DNA of 64,000 nucleotides from Cavia porcellus (lineage: Eukaryota > Chordata > Mammalia > Rodentia > Caviidae). Positions 11,346 through 23,649 of the stretch are shown piece by piece. Below the pieces are notes generated by a model. The model saw only the letters and a program-made list of their open reading frames with translations. It ran no database searches and had not been told where the DNA came from. The stretch lies in assembly GCF_034190915.1 (NCBI RefSeq), contig NW_026947507.1:27332001-27396000 (forward strand), given 5' to 3'. How positions within the stretch are numbered: the stretch's first letter is position 1; every line of letters starts with the position of its first letter. A program made the translations under genes and the position numbers.

Positions 11346-13966
11346 TCTTCATGCCTTTACTGTGTTGCAGAGAGCCCCTCTTTGGAAAAGTACTATACAG
11401 TATTTTGTAGGGGAAGTCCAGATGATTATTTTCCTGCTTAGATTTGTGGAGAATGGCAAAAACTCAGAGACACTATTTTATTTTTGCTATTTTCCTGAAT
11501 CTCAACATACCACATTTTGGGGTAACAATTCTTGAATCTCTTCAGCGTAATATTTACCATGATCAATTGTGACCATGTTGGCATTTGACACACATATTTT
11601 TGTTGTTTTTTTGTTTTAACAATAGCCTCTCTCTTAAACCAGAGTGAGACACAAGACCAAGATTGTGAATCTACTACAGATGATTGCCACATAAATATTC
11701 TTTGTTTCATTTTGTTTTTACTTTACTGAGTAGGTAGAAAAAAATGAAATCATGAGAGGTGCAAGGTGTTAATAGGATAGAGAATGTGATGCAAATTACA
11801 GTAAGTGGGTGTTTCTACAGTATTTAGTCTTGCTCAGGGTGAGGCACCTAATAGAGGAAACAACTCTGTTAGCATCAGCAAATTAAGATTGCAAAGACAC
11901 AACATTGTTGTCACTGTTATGCTAAGTGTCATCTCCACTTCTTAATATGTGATCTCTCTACAGTGTAGAGGTAGACTGGCAAATTGATTCAGAAGAACCT
12001 CATTGTAAACTGAACACTATTGGAAAATGTGCCTTAAGAGTATTCTTTCTAGTAGCATCTGATCTTTTTGGAAACAATGGAATTTAACATTGTCTCCTCT
12101 TCTCCCATCTTTTAGTATCATTTGCATTTTAAGCAATTAAGCTTTTTATTATGCCTCTCATAGATGAGTTATGAAGTCATGATAAATTATGAAGCGATCA
12201 ACTCAAAGAGAGAAATTTGATAGACACAGATGCTTGAGACTAAAGAAGATTTATTCCTATAGCTATATCTCACCTAGTGTTTTCTATCAATTTTTTCTGC
12301 AGAGCGACAAGATAAGCTTTCACAGAACCACAAAGAGAAAATAGCATTGTGACATAAAAAACATGAAAATATATCTTTATTATAATGTCACATTGCTTTG
12401 TATTACATTTTATTTTTTTAAAACAGAAAATTTGGAGAATGCTCAGTTTAGAAAAGCAGATATTACCAAAGAAATTCACATATTTGGTCATCTAAAAATG
12501 AAGCAAAGATTTATTAATGAGTAGAAATAAAACCAATGTTTAGAAACTTCTGAAGCAAACAACAATATAAGCTATAAGAAATCTAATTTGAGTGTAGATA
12601 CGTACAGTGATAAAAAAACAATTTTTCAGCTACGCATTAATTTTGTAATTCATATCAATTTGTAAAATCTAGTTTTTCTGTTAGTTTTAATAAATACCAG
12701 GCAAACATACTTTAAGTATATAAATTAGAATTTAATACATGTCTAATGTATGTATAAAGATTTAAGTATTTATTATTACTTGAATATAAATATATGATAT
12801 ATTACATAGCCAGTGTCAAGCAATATCCCTTCAGTTTTTTTAATCCAGGCTTAAGAAAAACCCAGAAGTCAGGAAAGTTCCATTTATAGCTACGATGCAA
12901 CATGTATGGAACATCAGTATATTGTATTTACAAAGAAAGGAAGCAGATCTGGAAGGAAAATGAAAACTTTAGAAAGATTTAAGAGAAAAATCTTGATGGA
13001 TTTTTTAAAAATCAGAAATATATTGACTTTTGGAAGGATAGTTTTGATAATGAAGATATTTGGATTAAATAATGTTCTACAGGAAGAAAGAATGGAATGG
13101 GAAGAGGTCAGATGAAGATATTTCGGGTGAGGAGGAGATGTCAGTGGAACTCAAGGATAGGTCTCTAAGAAAGCTGTCATGGCTGCAAAAGAGAGTCACA
13201 AGCAAAAAGTGCATAAGATGAGAATATCCATGGACAGGAAGCTTGAAGAGTCTTCCGGTCACTGATTAATCACTCCACCTCCTCCTGCCCTTTTAACATG
13301 TGGCATCTGATTCATGAGACCTCTCCCTCCACATGACACTGACAAGAGTATATAACTCAAATTAAAAATGGAAAATACACTGTAAGGACTGAAGTGGGCT
13401 AATTGTTGCAAAATCCTATTTAAGTTTTGAATAAATTCACTAATAATTTGAGAAATATTAATAAAATGTACAAAAGCACTTTCAAATAAGCAGAATATTG
13501 TTTATTTCATATGTTAAAAGGGGAATCAATGAAAACTAGCCCACTGAAATAATATGTGTGCACTGTAAACCACTTTTACTTATGATGACTAAATAAAACA
13601 TTTAAGGATTTGTAATTGGGAAGAAGGCTTTGCTCAGCAACATGAAAAATGAACTTTTATAGTCTGAACACGGAAAGTGCTGAAACTGTTTTGAGACAGC
13701 CACCTGCCTTGTTTTGACGCGGCATGTTCCCTAGGCTGCCTGTGAGGGACACATGGCTGCTGCTGATTGGCTGAGACCCTGCTGGCTGTTACAGAACAAA
13801 ACTAAAACACACCAGATTTAGGTTTCAGTTTGTTTATATAATAAAGTTACCTTGAAATTCATTATATAGACACTCAAAGTACAGAGATAGGCTCAGGTCA
13901 ATAACCTCCAGCTCATTTAATTTAACACTTCCCCCGTTTGATGGCTAATGTTAAAGAGACATTTTT
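11346..13966. other. Gene-free AT-rich stretch
   Basis: There is no supported gene over 2.6 kb. Around 13655-13880 the sequence is less AT-rich, with a 'gattggctgag' CCAAT-type motif and an 'ataataaagt' motif. That arrangement could be an old LTR, but I cannot place it in a family. The frames at 12270-12491 and 12906-13115 have no recognisable domain. Confidence 0.45.
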
Positions 13967-14070
13967 GGGGCTGGGGATTTAGCTCAGTGGCATAAGCGCC
14001 TGCCTTGCAAGCAGGCAGTCGTGAGTTTGATCCCCAGTACCGATAAAAATAAGAAATAAATAAAGAGATT
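13967..14070 (+). mobile_element. tRNA-derived SINE (ID-like), young and full length
   Basis: The head is ggggctggggatttagctca, followed by the A box, 'gcgcctgccttgcaagcagg', a near-consensus B box (gtgagtttgatccccagtac) and an A-rich tail (cgataaaaataagaaataaa). Candidate target-site duplications are 'taaagagacatttt' just before and 'taaagagatttta' just after, with a small indel. Low divergence from the 62960 copy suggests recent activity. Confidence 0.92.
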
Positions 14071-14622
14071 TTACTTTCAAAGCTTCTTGCCAGTGTTTTG
14101 TGTTGCTAGGGATTCCAAGGGACGTGAATCACTGGTTAGCCAAATTGTTAATGAATTGTCACGTATGTCAAACCATCCCTAGAGCTGAGTCTGTGTTAGG
14201 GATAAGAAAATCTTCAATTGTTCTGTGCAATAAAGTGTGATAAGTTGTGTCCTTCAATATACAAAACCAATACCACGGATTTATGAAAGAAAATTGAAAT
14301 GGATTGATAAGTCACCTAAAAACTGATAAGAAGTTGATAATAAAATTGATCAGTGAATTGATGACCTGTACTAGTCTCACATTTTTAACATATGAAGTAC
14401 ACGATTGAAAAGGATGATTGTGAAAAATGAACATGAAAAGATGTTTATTCATTGTTTGAGATTTTCAGAAAGCAAAGAAGGGAGATATATCCTAAAACGA
14501 TAAGCTGAATGATGTCACATATTCATTACTAATGATCAGAATAAGGTATCATCAGAATACTGGCAAGCAATACCATTGATGTTGGAGTGAAAAAAAATAG
14601 GGCATTTTTCTTTCTTTGATTT
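14071..14622. other. Anonymous AT-rich DNA
   Basis: No gene or repeat is recognised between the SINE and the MaLR LTR. Confidence 0.5.
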
Positions 14623-14995
14623 TGATATGGTTTGTGTGTAGATGGGCCCCCAAGCCTCATGCAGTCATGGAGGTGGCTGAATCTAGCATTTGTGATCGGT
14701 TCATTGTCTAGCACTGGGATTAGTAGTATGAGTGCTACATCCACCCAGCTGCACAGCTGGAGTACAGTATAAGGTGGGAAAGAAGGCATGTTGGTTTCTT
14801 CTCTTTTACCCTTTTTACGCTTGCTGATTGTGGCTGCCATGAATGATTGCCACTCAGCCATGCCACCCTTCCTTGCAACCAGCTGAATATGGACTGAAAC
14901 CTCTAAAAACTGTAAGAAATAAACTTTTCTTTCCTTCATGTTACCCAACCTCCTTTCTGGTATTTTGTCTCAACAAGAAAAAAGTAACCAAAACA
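14623..14995 (+). mobile_element. MaLR LTR (5' LTR of a partial element)
   Basis: The LTR starts tgatatggtttgtgtgtaga and includes 'cccccaagcctcatgcagtc', 'gtctagcactgggattagta', 'ttgcaaccagctgaatatgg' and 'gtaagaaataaacttttctt'. It ends 'gtctcaacaagaaaaaagta accaaaaca'. It is about 373 bp and follows the same plan as 7101-7460 and 63343-63736. Unlike those, it continues into MaLR internal sequence. The 139-residue minus frame is incidental. Confidence 0.88.
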
Positions 14996-15960
14996 GAATT
15001 TGATACCAGTGGAGTAGGGTCATAGCTACGACTGTACCTGACCATGTGGTTCACGAACCTTTGGGAATGGTTTGTGGAAGAGTTGGAAGGGTTTGGATAT
15101 GTCACCTGAATGGTTAGAGCTGGAACAGCTTAGGCTGTTCTGTAGGGGAGACACTGGTCAGAGCTCAGGAGACCAGAAAGTTGACAGAAAGCATACTGGT
15201 AAAGACCAGGCTTGGGAGGTTTCTACTGGGAAGAAGGACTGAATTGGTTGTTGGACTCCAGACCATGTGCGTTATGGATTGGCAGAGAGTTTGTCTGCCC
15301 TTTGCTTGTGTCCAGACACTTTGCCTGAGAATGAGAGTAAGGGCAGTGGACAGATTAATTTGGAAGAAAATTTTCAAGTATTAAAATTAAAGTCACTACT
15401 CTTCTTAGTTATATGTAACAAAATCCTTGAGTATATACTTTTCCTTCCAAGAGTAAGAAGTGAAAAAAGGCTACAATCAATATTTGCTACTTCACTGTAT
15501 GGAAAATCAACTTGCCAGACTTACTTACTCCTGTAACAGATATCATTTATTGTAAAGACCAGCAGTAGGAAAGATAGATGTTATTGGAAATGATTAGAGC
15601 AAAATGAGGTGGGCGGAAAGGCAAGAGAAAGGGTGCAACAGGAAGAGAGGGACTATTGTGATCGCACCATGAACACAAGATCTGCAAGGGTCTGAAGAAT
15701 TATGTTAACAAGTTGTTTTACAGAGAGGAACGAAATGCTGTAGAATTGAGTTTGAATATCTGACATGCCATCAGGTTATATGCTGGGAGAGGCTTTGAAG
15801 GAGATTAAGAAGGTGCTTATCTGTTCCTCAGATCAAGGTGAGCACAAGTTCAGGGACTGGAGGGAAGGGAAGGGCGGTAATCAAAGTTTGCTACCAAGCA
15901 CCATGTTTTCATGGATTGCTAGGACTCATAAATTGTCTTCTAAACCAACATACATACTTC
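14996..15960 (+). mobile_element. MaLR internal region, non-coding
   Basis: Right after the LTR comes 'gaatttgataccagtggagt', the usual start of MaLR internal sequence. It is followed by 'accatgtggttcacgaacct', 'ggaagggtttggatatgtca' and 'gagctcaggagaccagaaag'. MaLR internal regions normally carry no functional gag-pol. Short frames here (for example 15181-15384, 15267-15536, 15765-15968) lack domains. The similarity is clear to about 15390 and less certain beyond. No 3' LTR is seen, so the element is truncated. Confidence 0.65.
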
Positions 15961-16405
15961 TATTTTAACTCTGCACTGTCCACTGGTAGCAAGAACCCAA
16001 GTCTGTATAGCAGAACTCTTCGTACTCTGTATTTAATACCTCTAATAGAATTCCTTGTGATCCAACATTTAGCCCAAATCTTCTCTTACACTTGAGGTTT
16101 CCACTTAGTAATTGTTTCTCCAATAACCCTGCCTCCTTTCTAGTCTACGTATTCCAATTTGTCTGTGTTTTATTAAAGATAGGCTCAATCTCTCATACCC
16201 ATTTTGAGACATCATTGCAGGAGTGATACCTATACTTTTGGTGAGACTCCACTGATGAATACAGCCATCCTTACTATTTTTAACAATTATCATGAAAAGA
16301 TGTTTTGTCTTTAATTGTACAAACAGATCGTGTAATTCTTTAGGAGCCAAGAAATGAATATTTAAGTGATACGTGGTTGACCTCATCATAAGTAAGGGAG
16401 CATGC
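15961..16405. other. Anonymous DNA, possible decayed element
   Basis: A 115-residue minus frame (16105-16452) covers this gap and runs into repeat B. It has no motif I recognise and no support for expression. Left as unassigned. Confidence 0.4.
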
Positions 16406-17010
16406 ATGTTGTAAATCAAGGATTGCAAGGGAATAGATTTAATAGAGGACACATAATTTCTAGGATTACTTTATAATATTCTGCTAAAAAGCCAAATGCA
16501 GAAAACTGAAAGAGACATGTCCACACACTAGAGAACCAAGGAATCCAGCAAAGGGCCTGGCAGTGTCTCACATGGGTTCAGCTGAAGGCTGGAGCCCATG
16601 ACAATGTATCATTCAGGTTTGTATCAAGGATTTGTACAGGCAAGGCGCCCAGGCCAGTGGTGGAAATAATAAATTCTGTGCTGCAGACTGAGGGATCTGT
16701 GACATTGGCTGAGAGATCAACACCAGAGCCAGGAAGGGACTCTCAAACTAAGGACCTGATCTCTCCCGAACAGAATCTCAGTCATCCTCAGTGACAGCAA
16801 GGATCCGAGCTCCTCTGATGATAACAACTGAGTGCATATCATGAAACCCAACAAGACAAGCTACTCCAGGAGAGTGAACAGCACATCATCTGGCCCTTGA
16901 GTTCTGTTTTTACGCAGTTGGCAATAACCCTCAGGTGAGTCTCCCACACCTAGAACCATGCTGATTAAGTTTATCTGAGTGTTAATCCACCTCAATGCAG
17001 GAAATTTGTT
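16406..17010 (+). repeat. Dispersed LTR-like repeat family B, copy 2
   Basis: Diverged homologue of 8356-9003 in the same orientation. Collinear blocks are 'gaggacacataatttctagg', 'accaaggaatccagcaaagg', 'ggagcccatgacaatgta', 'gatccgagctcctctgatga' and 'gctactccaggagag'. Frames differ from copy 1, which supports a non-coding repeat. Confidence 0.6.
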
Positions 17011-17357
17011 TAAATCATAAGGTAAAGAGTATGTTATTCTTTATGGAAAGTTGTCCCATAGAATAAAAAACAGACGAGTAAAACAGAATTTATTTATCCA
17101 ACCCCATTTTCCCAAAACATAGGGATCAGGTAAAAATTCAACTTGTCCAATCTTTTCTATACAAGAGTTCAAATATAAGAAACCATGCATATAAGCAATA
17201 CTTCCTATATAAATAAACAATTTTCATGGATAGGTTGTAAGTCTATAGATCGTCATGTTCCACATAATTGAAATATTAATATTATGGTAACAAACTAAAT
17301 TACATGTAGTGATTACTACAGAACAGACATCATGTTAATCATATTTCAGTTCCCTCA
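17011..17357. other. Anonymous AT-rich DNA
   Basis: Nothing is recognised between repeat B copy 2 and the retroviral segment. Confidence 0.5.
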
Positions 17358-17422
17358 GGGGGCCCAAGGGAAATTTTCATGGGTGAGGTCCCAAGGTAAA
17401 AGAATGCACGTGTGCAAGGCAT
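17358..17422. repeat. 65-bp direct repeat, left copy, at ERV edge
   Basis: It begins gggggcccaagggaaatttt and ends tgtgcaaggcat. The partner at 19302-19366 has the same length with about seven substitutions and no indel. The pair brackets the retroviral fragment. Confidence 0.9.
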
Positions 17423-19301
17423 GAGCAACAACAGCAGGCAGCATGGAGCAGAGCAGAATACCAGAGCACAGGAGTGTTCTGTGTGTTTACTACATAATTC
17501 GTAACCTCATATTTACATTCTTACATATTCTTAGATAGTACCATAACCAGCGAATGTGTGTTTCTCTGTCGTGGTTACATAACTGCATCCTACTATGAAA
17601 CTGCCTGCACTATGCAAGCAGGGTCACATGCACAGGTGTCATTAGAAGCCCTTGAGCTTTGAAGCAGTCTAAGTGGTCCTCCATGTTCCACTCCCTCAAA
17701 GATTAGGGATATATGATATAACATTCTGCACATGCAGTAGGTCTTGTAAAATGGTCTGGGTTGGCGTATACTAGCATTGACTCAGTTCCAGTATCTACCA
17801 GTGCCAGTACATGCTACACATTTGGGGAGATCAGTAAGTAGTCAAATCCATATGTGCCTTCTGGTTTCCCGGGACCATCAAAACCTAGGTACATTGGCCT
17901 GCCTCGTAGTTGGGGTAAATGGAGGCCAGTGTTACTTCTTCCTGCCTTACTAATGCTGCTTTACCTTTTGACCTTTTCTGGCCTTTACATCTTTACCTGT
18001 TCCACTGGCCAGTATTGCTGTTCAGGGCATAACTGCCACCACAGAGTCAGCAACATATCCAAATGCTAACTTAGCTGTGTTTAGGCCAGCTACCAGCAGG
18101 TCCATCCAAATTTGATGCCAACCGATCTTCAGGGGCACCACAACCTATCCTTAGGGGGATAACTCCTCCTGCCTAGATCCCCTCTCCTGTTTCTCATTTG
18201 CCAGCACAGCTTCTCTTGCCTTACCTTAGCACTTCATTTCCATATCTCCCAACCTGGCCAAGGCAACCACTGAGTCATGGATTGGGTAATCTATAAAAGG
18301 GGCTAGAAAGGCTACCACTAACCCAAACATGCCAGCCTGCCTGCTCACCAGGATGATATCCTTCATGAATGCCATCAACATTTCCTCATCTGGGCTATAC
18401 TACTGCAGTGCAAACATCATTAGTTGCATGCCTATTTCATGTAGCAGTTGTCAAGTCTAGATGGTGACATGCTCTTGCAGGTCACTTGAATTCTCCCAAA
18501 TCAGGCAAGCTGCTGCCATCAACCAGTTTATCCCAGTCTCATTACCTGTTTCTGGGGCTGTCTTCTGTACACTCTCCAGAACCTGTTCATAAAATAGTGC
18601 TAGATATGCTGGGTATTTGAGACCTCTCGTGGGTTTAACTGCATGTTATTAGCCCCGTCACCCCACAGCCTTAGTAACCACAGAGGTACTTTTCAACCAC
18701 CTTCTGTTTTAAATGCTTTGCCAGCTCCCACAGCTCTATGTCTTGTATTCCCAGTCTTCCTTCGTGGTCTAGGATTCCTCTACCTCCACCTTTAGATGAA
18801 TGGCTGGCCTACCATGAAACACTAGGGAATTTTCCCCAGGGGTTTCTTGGACATGAGGACTTACTTCTGGAGACATTTTTGGAGGAGACAATGCTTCCCT
18901 TGCCTAGCAACATGAATATTGCAGCAAGCAGCTATTGCTCACGTTCTTCCTTTACCTGCTGCAACTGGTCTACTTGTGAGATGAGGCCTTCTCCCTCTTG
19001 ATTTATGCAGTAGAAGAGAGTAAAGAACAGCTAGTGAACTGCTCTGCTGTTTCACGGTGAGAAAGGGGAATTTGTTTCTTACTTCCAGGGATTGCAAGGT
19101 ATCCCTGTGCTATGAACAGGCTGTTTCCCAGTCCTCCAGGGCTGCTCAAGATGCCAAGTTGAATACAGGTAGCCATGGAGAGGCCAGATTCGCTTACCAG
19201 CCATCCGGAGGGCTCTCCCTTGCATTGGGGTGCTGTTCCACAGCCACCACAGGAACACTCACCTCAATGTCTGGCTGACTAGGCAAGTTGTCAGCCTGCT
19301 T
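17423..19301 (-). pseudogene. Degraded endogenous retrovirus, gag-protease region
   Basis: The block is distinctly less AT-rich than its surroundings. On the minus strand near 17740-17805 a frame encodes a retroviral aspartic protease-like core, with the active-site triad Asp-Thr-Gly at 17787-17795 (context LALVDTG). Upstream in the retroviral sense (about 17850-19280) is where gag would lie. It reads only in short pieces broken by stops and frameshifts. No reverse transcriptase, integrase or env was found, so the element is deleted or internally truncated. The ERV class is undetermined. The plus-strand frames at 17854-18069, 18738-19001 and 19057-19278 are antisense shadows. Confidence 0.6.
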
Positions 19302-19366
19302 GGGGGCCCAAAGGAGATTTTCATGGGTGAGCTCCCAAGGTTAAAGAATGCATGTCTGCAAGACAT
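19302..19366. repeat. 65-bp direct repeat, right copy, at ERV edge
   Basis: It begins gggggcccaaaggagatttt and ends tctgcaagacat. It is in direct orientation to 17358-17422, about 1.94 kb away. The pair may be remnants of LTR ends or a duplicated internal segment. No matching short duplication was seen outside the pair. Confidence 0.9.
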
Positions 19367-20364
19367 CAATAAAATTGAGTGTTTTGTTCTTGAAGTTTAA
19401 ACTACATTTATCTGAAACTTTGCTTGTAAACCATATATGAAATTCAGCGAATATTCACCAAATGTTTACATTACTATGTTGTGTTCAAATGCTAATTTGC
19501 TTATTTATGGGGAATAAATTAAGATATATTCATATTTCGAAAGTTATTCTAGCGTTTTACTTCTGCTACAAAAGCCTATTTCTTTTAGATTGAGCTTTAA
19601 ATTCTTTGTAAAATAAAAGAAAAAATGAGCTAATTTCATTGAAGTAAAGTCAAATATATAATCAGGAAAAAAATTAAATATCCCCTCACAGAAGAAAGAC
19701 TGGTTCCTTTGGAATAGTAAAAATCATAACACTTTAAATATTTATTAATAAAATGTAAATTGAGACAAGATCTTCATGTAGTTTAATTTATAAACTATAC
19801 TTCTGTGTCCTATATTATATAAAATGAATTAGCAAACTGCCAAGTAAAATTTACATATGGGCAGGAGCCATGGTAATTTGCATATCAAATTAAGGTCTGA
19901 CTAGAAGGGAAAAAATCATGTTTTTTTTCTGTTTTTATTTTGATTATTTTCAAATGTGTGATTGTGTGCCACTCCTAAATTGTGTATGTTTTCAATGAAT
20001 TTAAACTCAAAAGTAAATTATCAAATGATGACATCTAATGAAGGAAAAATAATGTAATTTCTAAAAAATAAAAACTTGCTTATAAGGTATAAATATTTAA
20101 CATGGTTGCTTTGCCTAAAACAATGGTGTTTGAGGAAATATAGTGTTGCAATCCCTTTTAGCTGGTTCTTACAGTTCATTCACTTGACATATTTCTACAA
20201 CTTTAGCAAGCTTTATTCATTCTTTCATCCACTCAGATAAATACTTGTCCCACTGCTACTAAATAAGACACTGTGTTTTGTACTATAGGGTCTAATGAAA
20301 AAGACAGAAATACAAATATGTTGACTTTCAACATATTTCTATGGATCTGTAAATCATGGTTGTC
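19367..20364. other. Anonymous AT-rich DNA
   Basis: Very AT-rich sequence with no supported gene or repeat. Confidence 0.5.
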
Positions 20365-20446
20365 TGGATGGATGGATGGATGGATGGATGGATGGATGGG
20401 TGGGTGGATGGATGGATGGATGGATGGATGGATGGATGGATGGATG
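20365..20446. repeat. (GATG)n tetranucleotide microsatellite
   Basis: About 20 tandem tggatgga-type units, with a tgggtggg interruption near 20398-20404. Both strands are open through it (Gly-Trp-Met-Asp on plus, His-Pro-Ser-Ile on minus), which gives spurious frames. Confidence 0.97.
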
Positions 20447-21768
20447 AACAAAGGATCTTGAACACATTCTCTATGCCTTTCAATAGATTTCTCTGCTTTG
20501 CTTGTACTGACTGAACTGTTGACCACAAAAGACCAAAATATTCTCTTTATAGATCTCATTATTTAAACAGAGCGTTTGATGCTATTACCATTTGTAATTC
20601 CTCAGAGATACACTGGATAATCATTCTCTTATTTCACACATTTATTGATGCTTTGAAACTGTGCCAACAGCAGCTCTGTCTCAGGAAATCTTCTCAGCCT
20701 CGGAATTTATATGGATCTCAAACTTCAGTTAAAAAAAAAAAAAAAACATTTTAGCAAATAATTTGAATTGTGATGTGTATTAAGAAGTTAAGAGAATTAC
20801 AAAAGCTCAACTAACCTTCCCAGAAAAACATACAGGAGGCCTTGAAAATAAGTTAAAATTAGCTAGAGAAGACCAGGATTAACAGAGTCACACAGGTGAA
20901 TGTTACAAACTGTTTAACACAGAAAGAATCTTCCAAAGGTAGGTAAATATAAAAGGTCAAAAAACAAGACAGAAATGAAGACTATAAGTGTTGTTTTGAG
21001 AACAATGACAAAGTGATACAAGAAAAGATTAGAAAAGGTAGTACAAGATCAGGACACGGAAAGCATCCTTCTGCTAATGCTTCCAACATGGACATTCTCT
21101 GTGATTTCCGTAAAGAACCAGGCCTGTTTTATTTTAATGTGGATTTTTGATTTCTTCAAATAATACATGACAAATAACAAGGACTCTATACATATCTATA
21201 AGCTGAGAAATAAAGATATTTTCAAGTTTATTTATAGTATGCAGAAATATTAGTGTGAAGTAATTAATTAGTGTGGGATATCTACTTAACTACAGTCTAT
21301 AAAGACTTATAGTGGCATCTAGTTTCCTCTTTGGTTTGATAATTTATTTTTATTCATAAATTGCCTCTGCTGCTAAAAAGCACTTAAAATGAATTAAAAG
21401 ATTTTACTTATTGTTTGATGTGTACACATAGTTTCTAATATGCATATGTTTCTAGAGGCTGTTTAGAATATTCTCACATAGGTTTTCTTTATTATAGTTT
21501 TAAATTCTTTACCCACTTCAATATTCCTCTTCACATTTAATTTTGTGATGAAAACTATATTCTTAAAACATTCTATCCTCCATATTTTAAGTACTTTTCC
21601 TTGCTCCCAAGAACCAAACCAACAAATATCTTACCTTTACAATACTAAATCTATTTACGCAAGTTTTTGAGAGTATGAAGCACTGTACCTACTCACACAA
21701 TTATTACAGAAAAAAATCATTATAGAAATATTAGAAGCTTATAATAATTGTTTTGAAAAATTATAAAT
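20447..21768. other. Gene-free AT-rich DNA
   Basis: No recognisable genes or repeats, apart from an oligo-A run near 20731-20746. Confidence 0.5.
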
Positions 21769-22030
21769 GCTTAACCTGTGATTCCTTGTTGGGGTTCAGA
21801 GTGTACAAGATCCTCGACATAGTGTTCGTAAAACTCTGCAAGTGTGCATGTGCATACATTCTATAGTCAGCAGGGAAAGCTACCATGTCTTTTATCAGTT
21901 TCCCTAATGGATCTGTCAGCTTGCACAGAAAGGGTAAGAAACATTGCTGTGAATGAAGATATGTTTTCCTCCAAGGTTCCATAAAGGCACACAACTTTGC
22001 TTTAGAAAACTGTCTATTTTTGCTCATGTG
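21769..22030. repeat. Candidate ancient mammalian MER-type repeat
   Basis: The sequence runs 'ttggggttcagagtgtacaa', 'aaaactctgcaagtgtgcat', 'ttatcagtttccctaatgga' and 'cagaaagggtaagaaacatt'. It follows the pattern of a widespread old mammalian repeat that ends in an 'aaggttaagaaccactg'-like motif. It is highly diverged and the family name is uncertain. The 88-residue minus frame across it is probably chance. Confidence 0.4.
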
Positions 22031-23521
22031 CTCTTGAAGCTAATTTCTCAGTAATACTGAAACAAAGCAAGATTAGTTTGAGCCAGTGAAGAAAATTCCA
22101 CATTTGGAAGGTATTACTTTGGGAATCTAGTGAAGCTTTCTTCTCTTTGGTTTTTAATTAATATTATGCTCTGAGTTGGTCAGAGTACAATGATCCTTAA
22201 TCATATGTTTTTAAACAAATGACTTGCATCAGGTTATCCATAATCCCTAAGGGCCTATAAACAGAAGAATATCATTAGTAATTACCTGTCAAATCTGCTT
22301 CGAACAATCATAAATAATTAAATATTATCACTTTAAGTTATCTATTCAGTGACTGGATAACCACAGCCAGTGTTCATCTTGCTATTTTTGATTTCTGGAT
22401 GACTAGAAATCATCTTTTAAAATTTTTCAACAGAATGATAAACACCTTGTAACTGTCTTTTTCTCGTAAAGATTTTCAGAACATTTTAGAGAAGTACACG
22501 AACCACTCATTAATCACGGAGCCAATCTCTGCCATTCGTGTGTAAAAAGAAAATGCTTTGGAGTTAAAAATACAAGAGGAGAACAATAAGATAAGACCTT
22601 TTGTTTCTTTCATACTTTGAGGTGCACAAGCTTGACCTCTGTGTCCCTGGAGAAACAAAGCAGAAGAAATGAGACAGATTTTCTGTAGCATGGACACACA
22701 CTAAAATTATTTCTAAGTCAACATGAAATAGTAGGTTTTTCTAAGCTGTAATTATGTTTATAAACATAGTTACCCATATAAACAAAGCTACCCATGATAT
22801 TTAGCATGTAACATACTAAATGAATTTTGTCTGGTTTGAAGGGGTTTGCTATTTAATAAAATGTTTTCTTGTTCAAATTCTCCAAAGCATTAAGTAGAGA
22901 AAATATTTATTTGACAAGGTGTTACAATCATTTCTCATAAGGCTAAGTATTCAGTAGGAAATTGTAAAATTTCTTGTCAAAATAAAAGTCAATAGATGCG
23001 AAGGAAAAATAAATATGCCACAAAATTTTATCGGTAATTCTGTGATTATCTATGCAAAGTAATGATGCAGCTTCATCTAATCATGGGATTTCATGGCAGG
23101 TTTTTTTCAATCAAATGTGAACTTGATTTATTTTCAACTTTAATGATTAAAAAGCCATGAATAGAAATGGTATAGGGTGACTGAATATAACATACCTTCA
23201 GTTTAATACATTTCAGATATTTTCACATTTTTACTTTTTTGCCTTACAATGAATTGAATCATGCTACAGTAATAATTCAGTTTACAAACATTTTTCTTTC
23301 CAAACAATTCGGTTTACAAACAAGTGTTCAGCAAAATTTTATTTCTGTTTGCAAGCACCACATCAGGTGACAAACATGACCAAGGCCTTCCTCTCCACAC
23401 AATCACAAGCACAGTCATCTTTCCCAAAATAGTAAAACAAATTAAGTTCATATACCAAGGTATTACTGTATTCAATTAGCTGACATTTTCCTTTTGTTTT
23501 TAATTAATATTTAAGTTTTAG
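22031..23521. other. Gene-free AT-rich DNA
   Basis: No supported feature over 1.5 kb. Confidence 0.5.
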
Positions 23522-23640
23522 GATGACTAGGTGTGTGTGTGTGGTACAAGTTTGTAATCCCAGCACTCAGAAGGCTGAGGCAAGATCACTGTACCTTGGA
23601 GGCCAATGTGGGCTACAAAATGAAAAATGTAGCATTTTTC
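23522..23640 (+). mobile_element. B1-type (7SL-derived) SINE
   Basis: The core is 'gtacaagtttgtaatcccag', then 'cactcagaaggctgaggcaa', 'gatcactgtaccttggaggc' and 'caatgtgggctacaaaatga'. This is the B1/Alu left-arm order: Pol III A-box area, then 'taatcccagcact', 'ggctgaggcaggatcac' and 'gaggcca...gggctac'. A gtgtgtgtgt stretch replaces part of the head. B1 elements are a rodent marker. Confidence 0.85.
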
Positions 23641-23649
23641 CGAAAAGAC

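Noticed and set aside
13967..14040. Functional tRNA gene (A and B boxes visible)
   Set aside because: The A and B boxes belong to a tRNA-derived SINE with an A-rich tail and insertion duplications; several dispersed copies exist in the window.
16105..16452. 115-residue minus-strand open frame
   Set aside because: It has no recognisable motif, overlaps repeat B at one end, and shows no coding signature that can be assessed by eye.
18738..19278. Plus-strand frames of 87 and 73 residues in a less AT-rich block
   Set aside because: They are antisense to the degraded retroviral segment read on the minus strand.
20233..20559. 108-residue minus-strand frame with a His-Pro-Ser-Ile repeat
   Set aside because: It is a translation of the (GATG)n microsatellite and is open on both strands.
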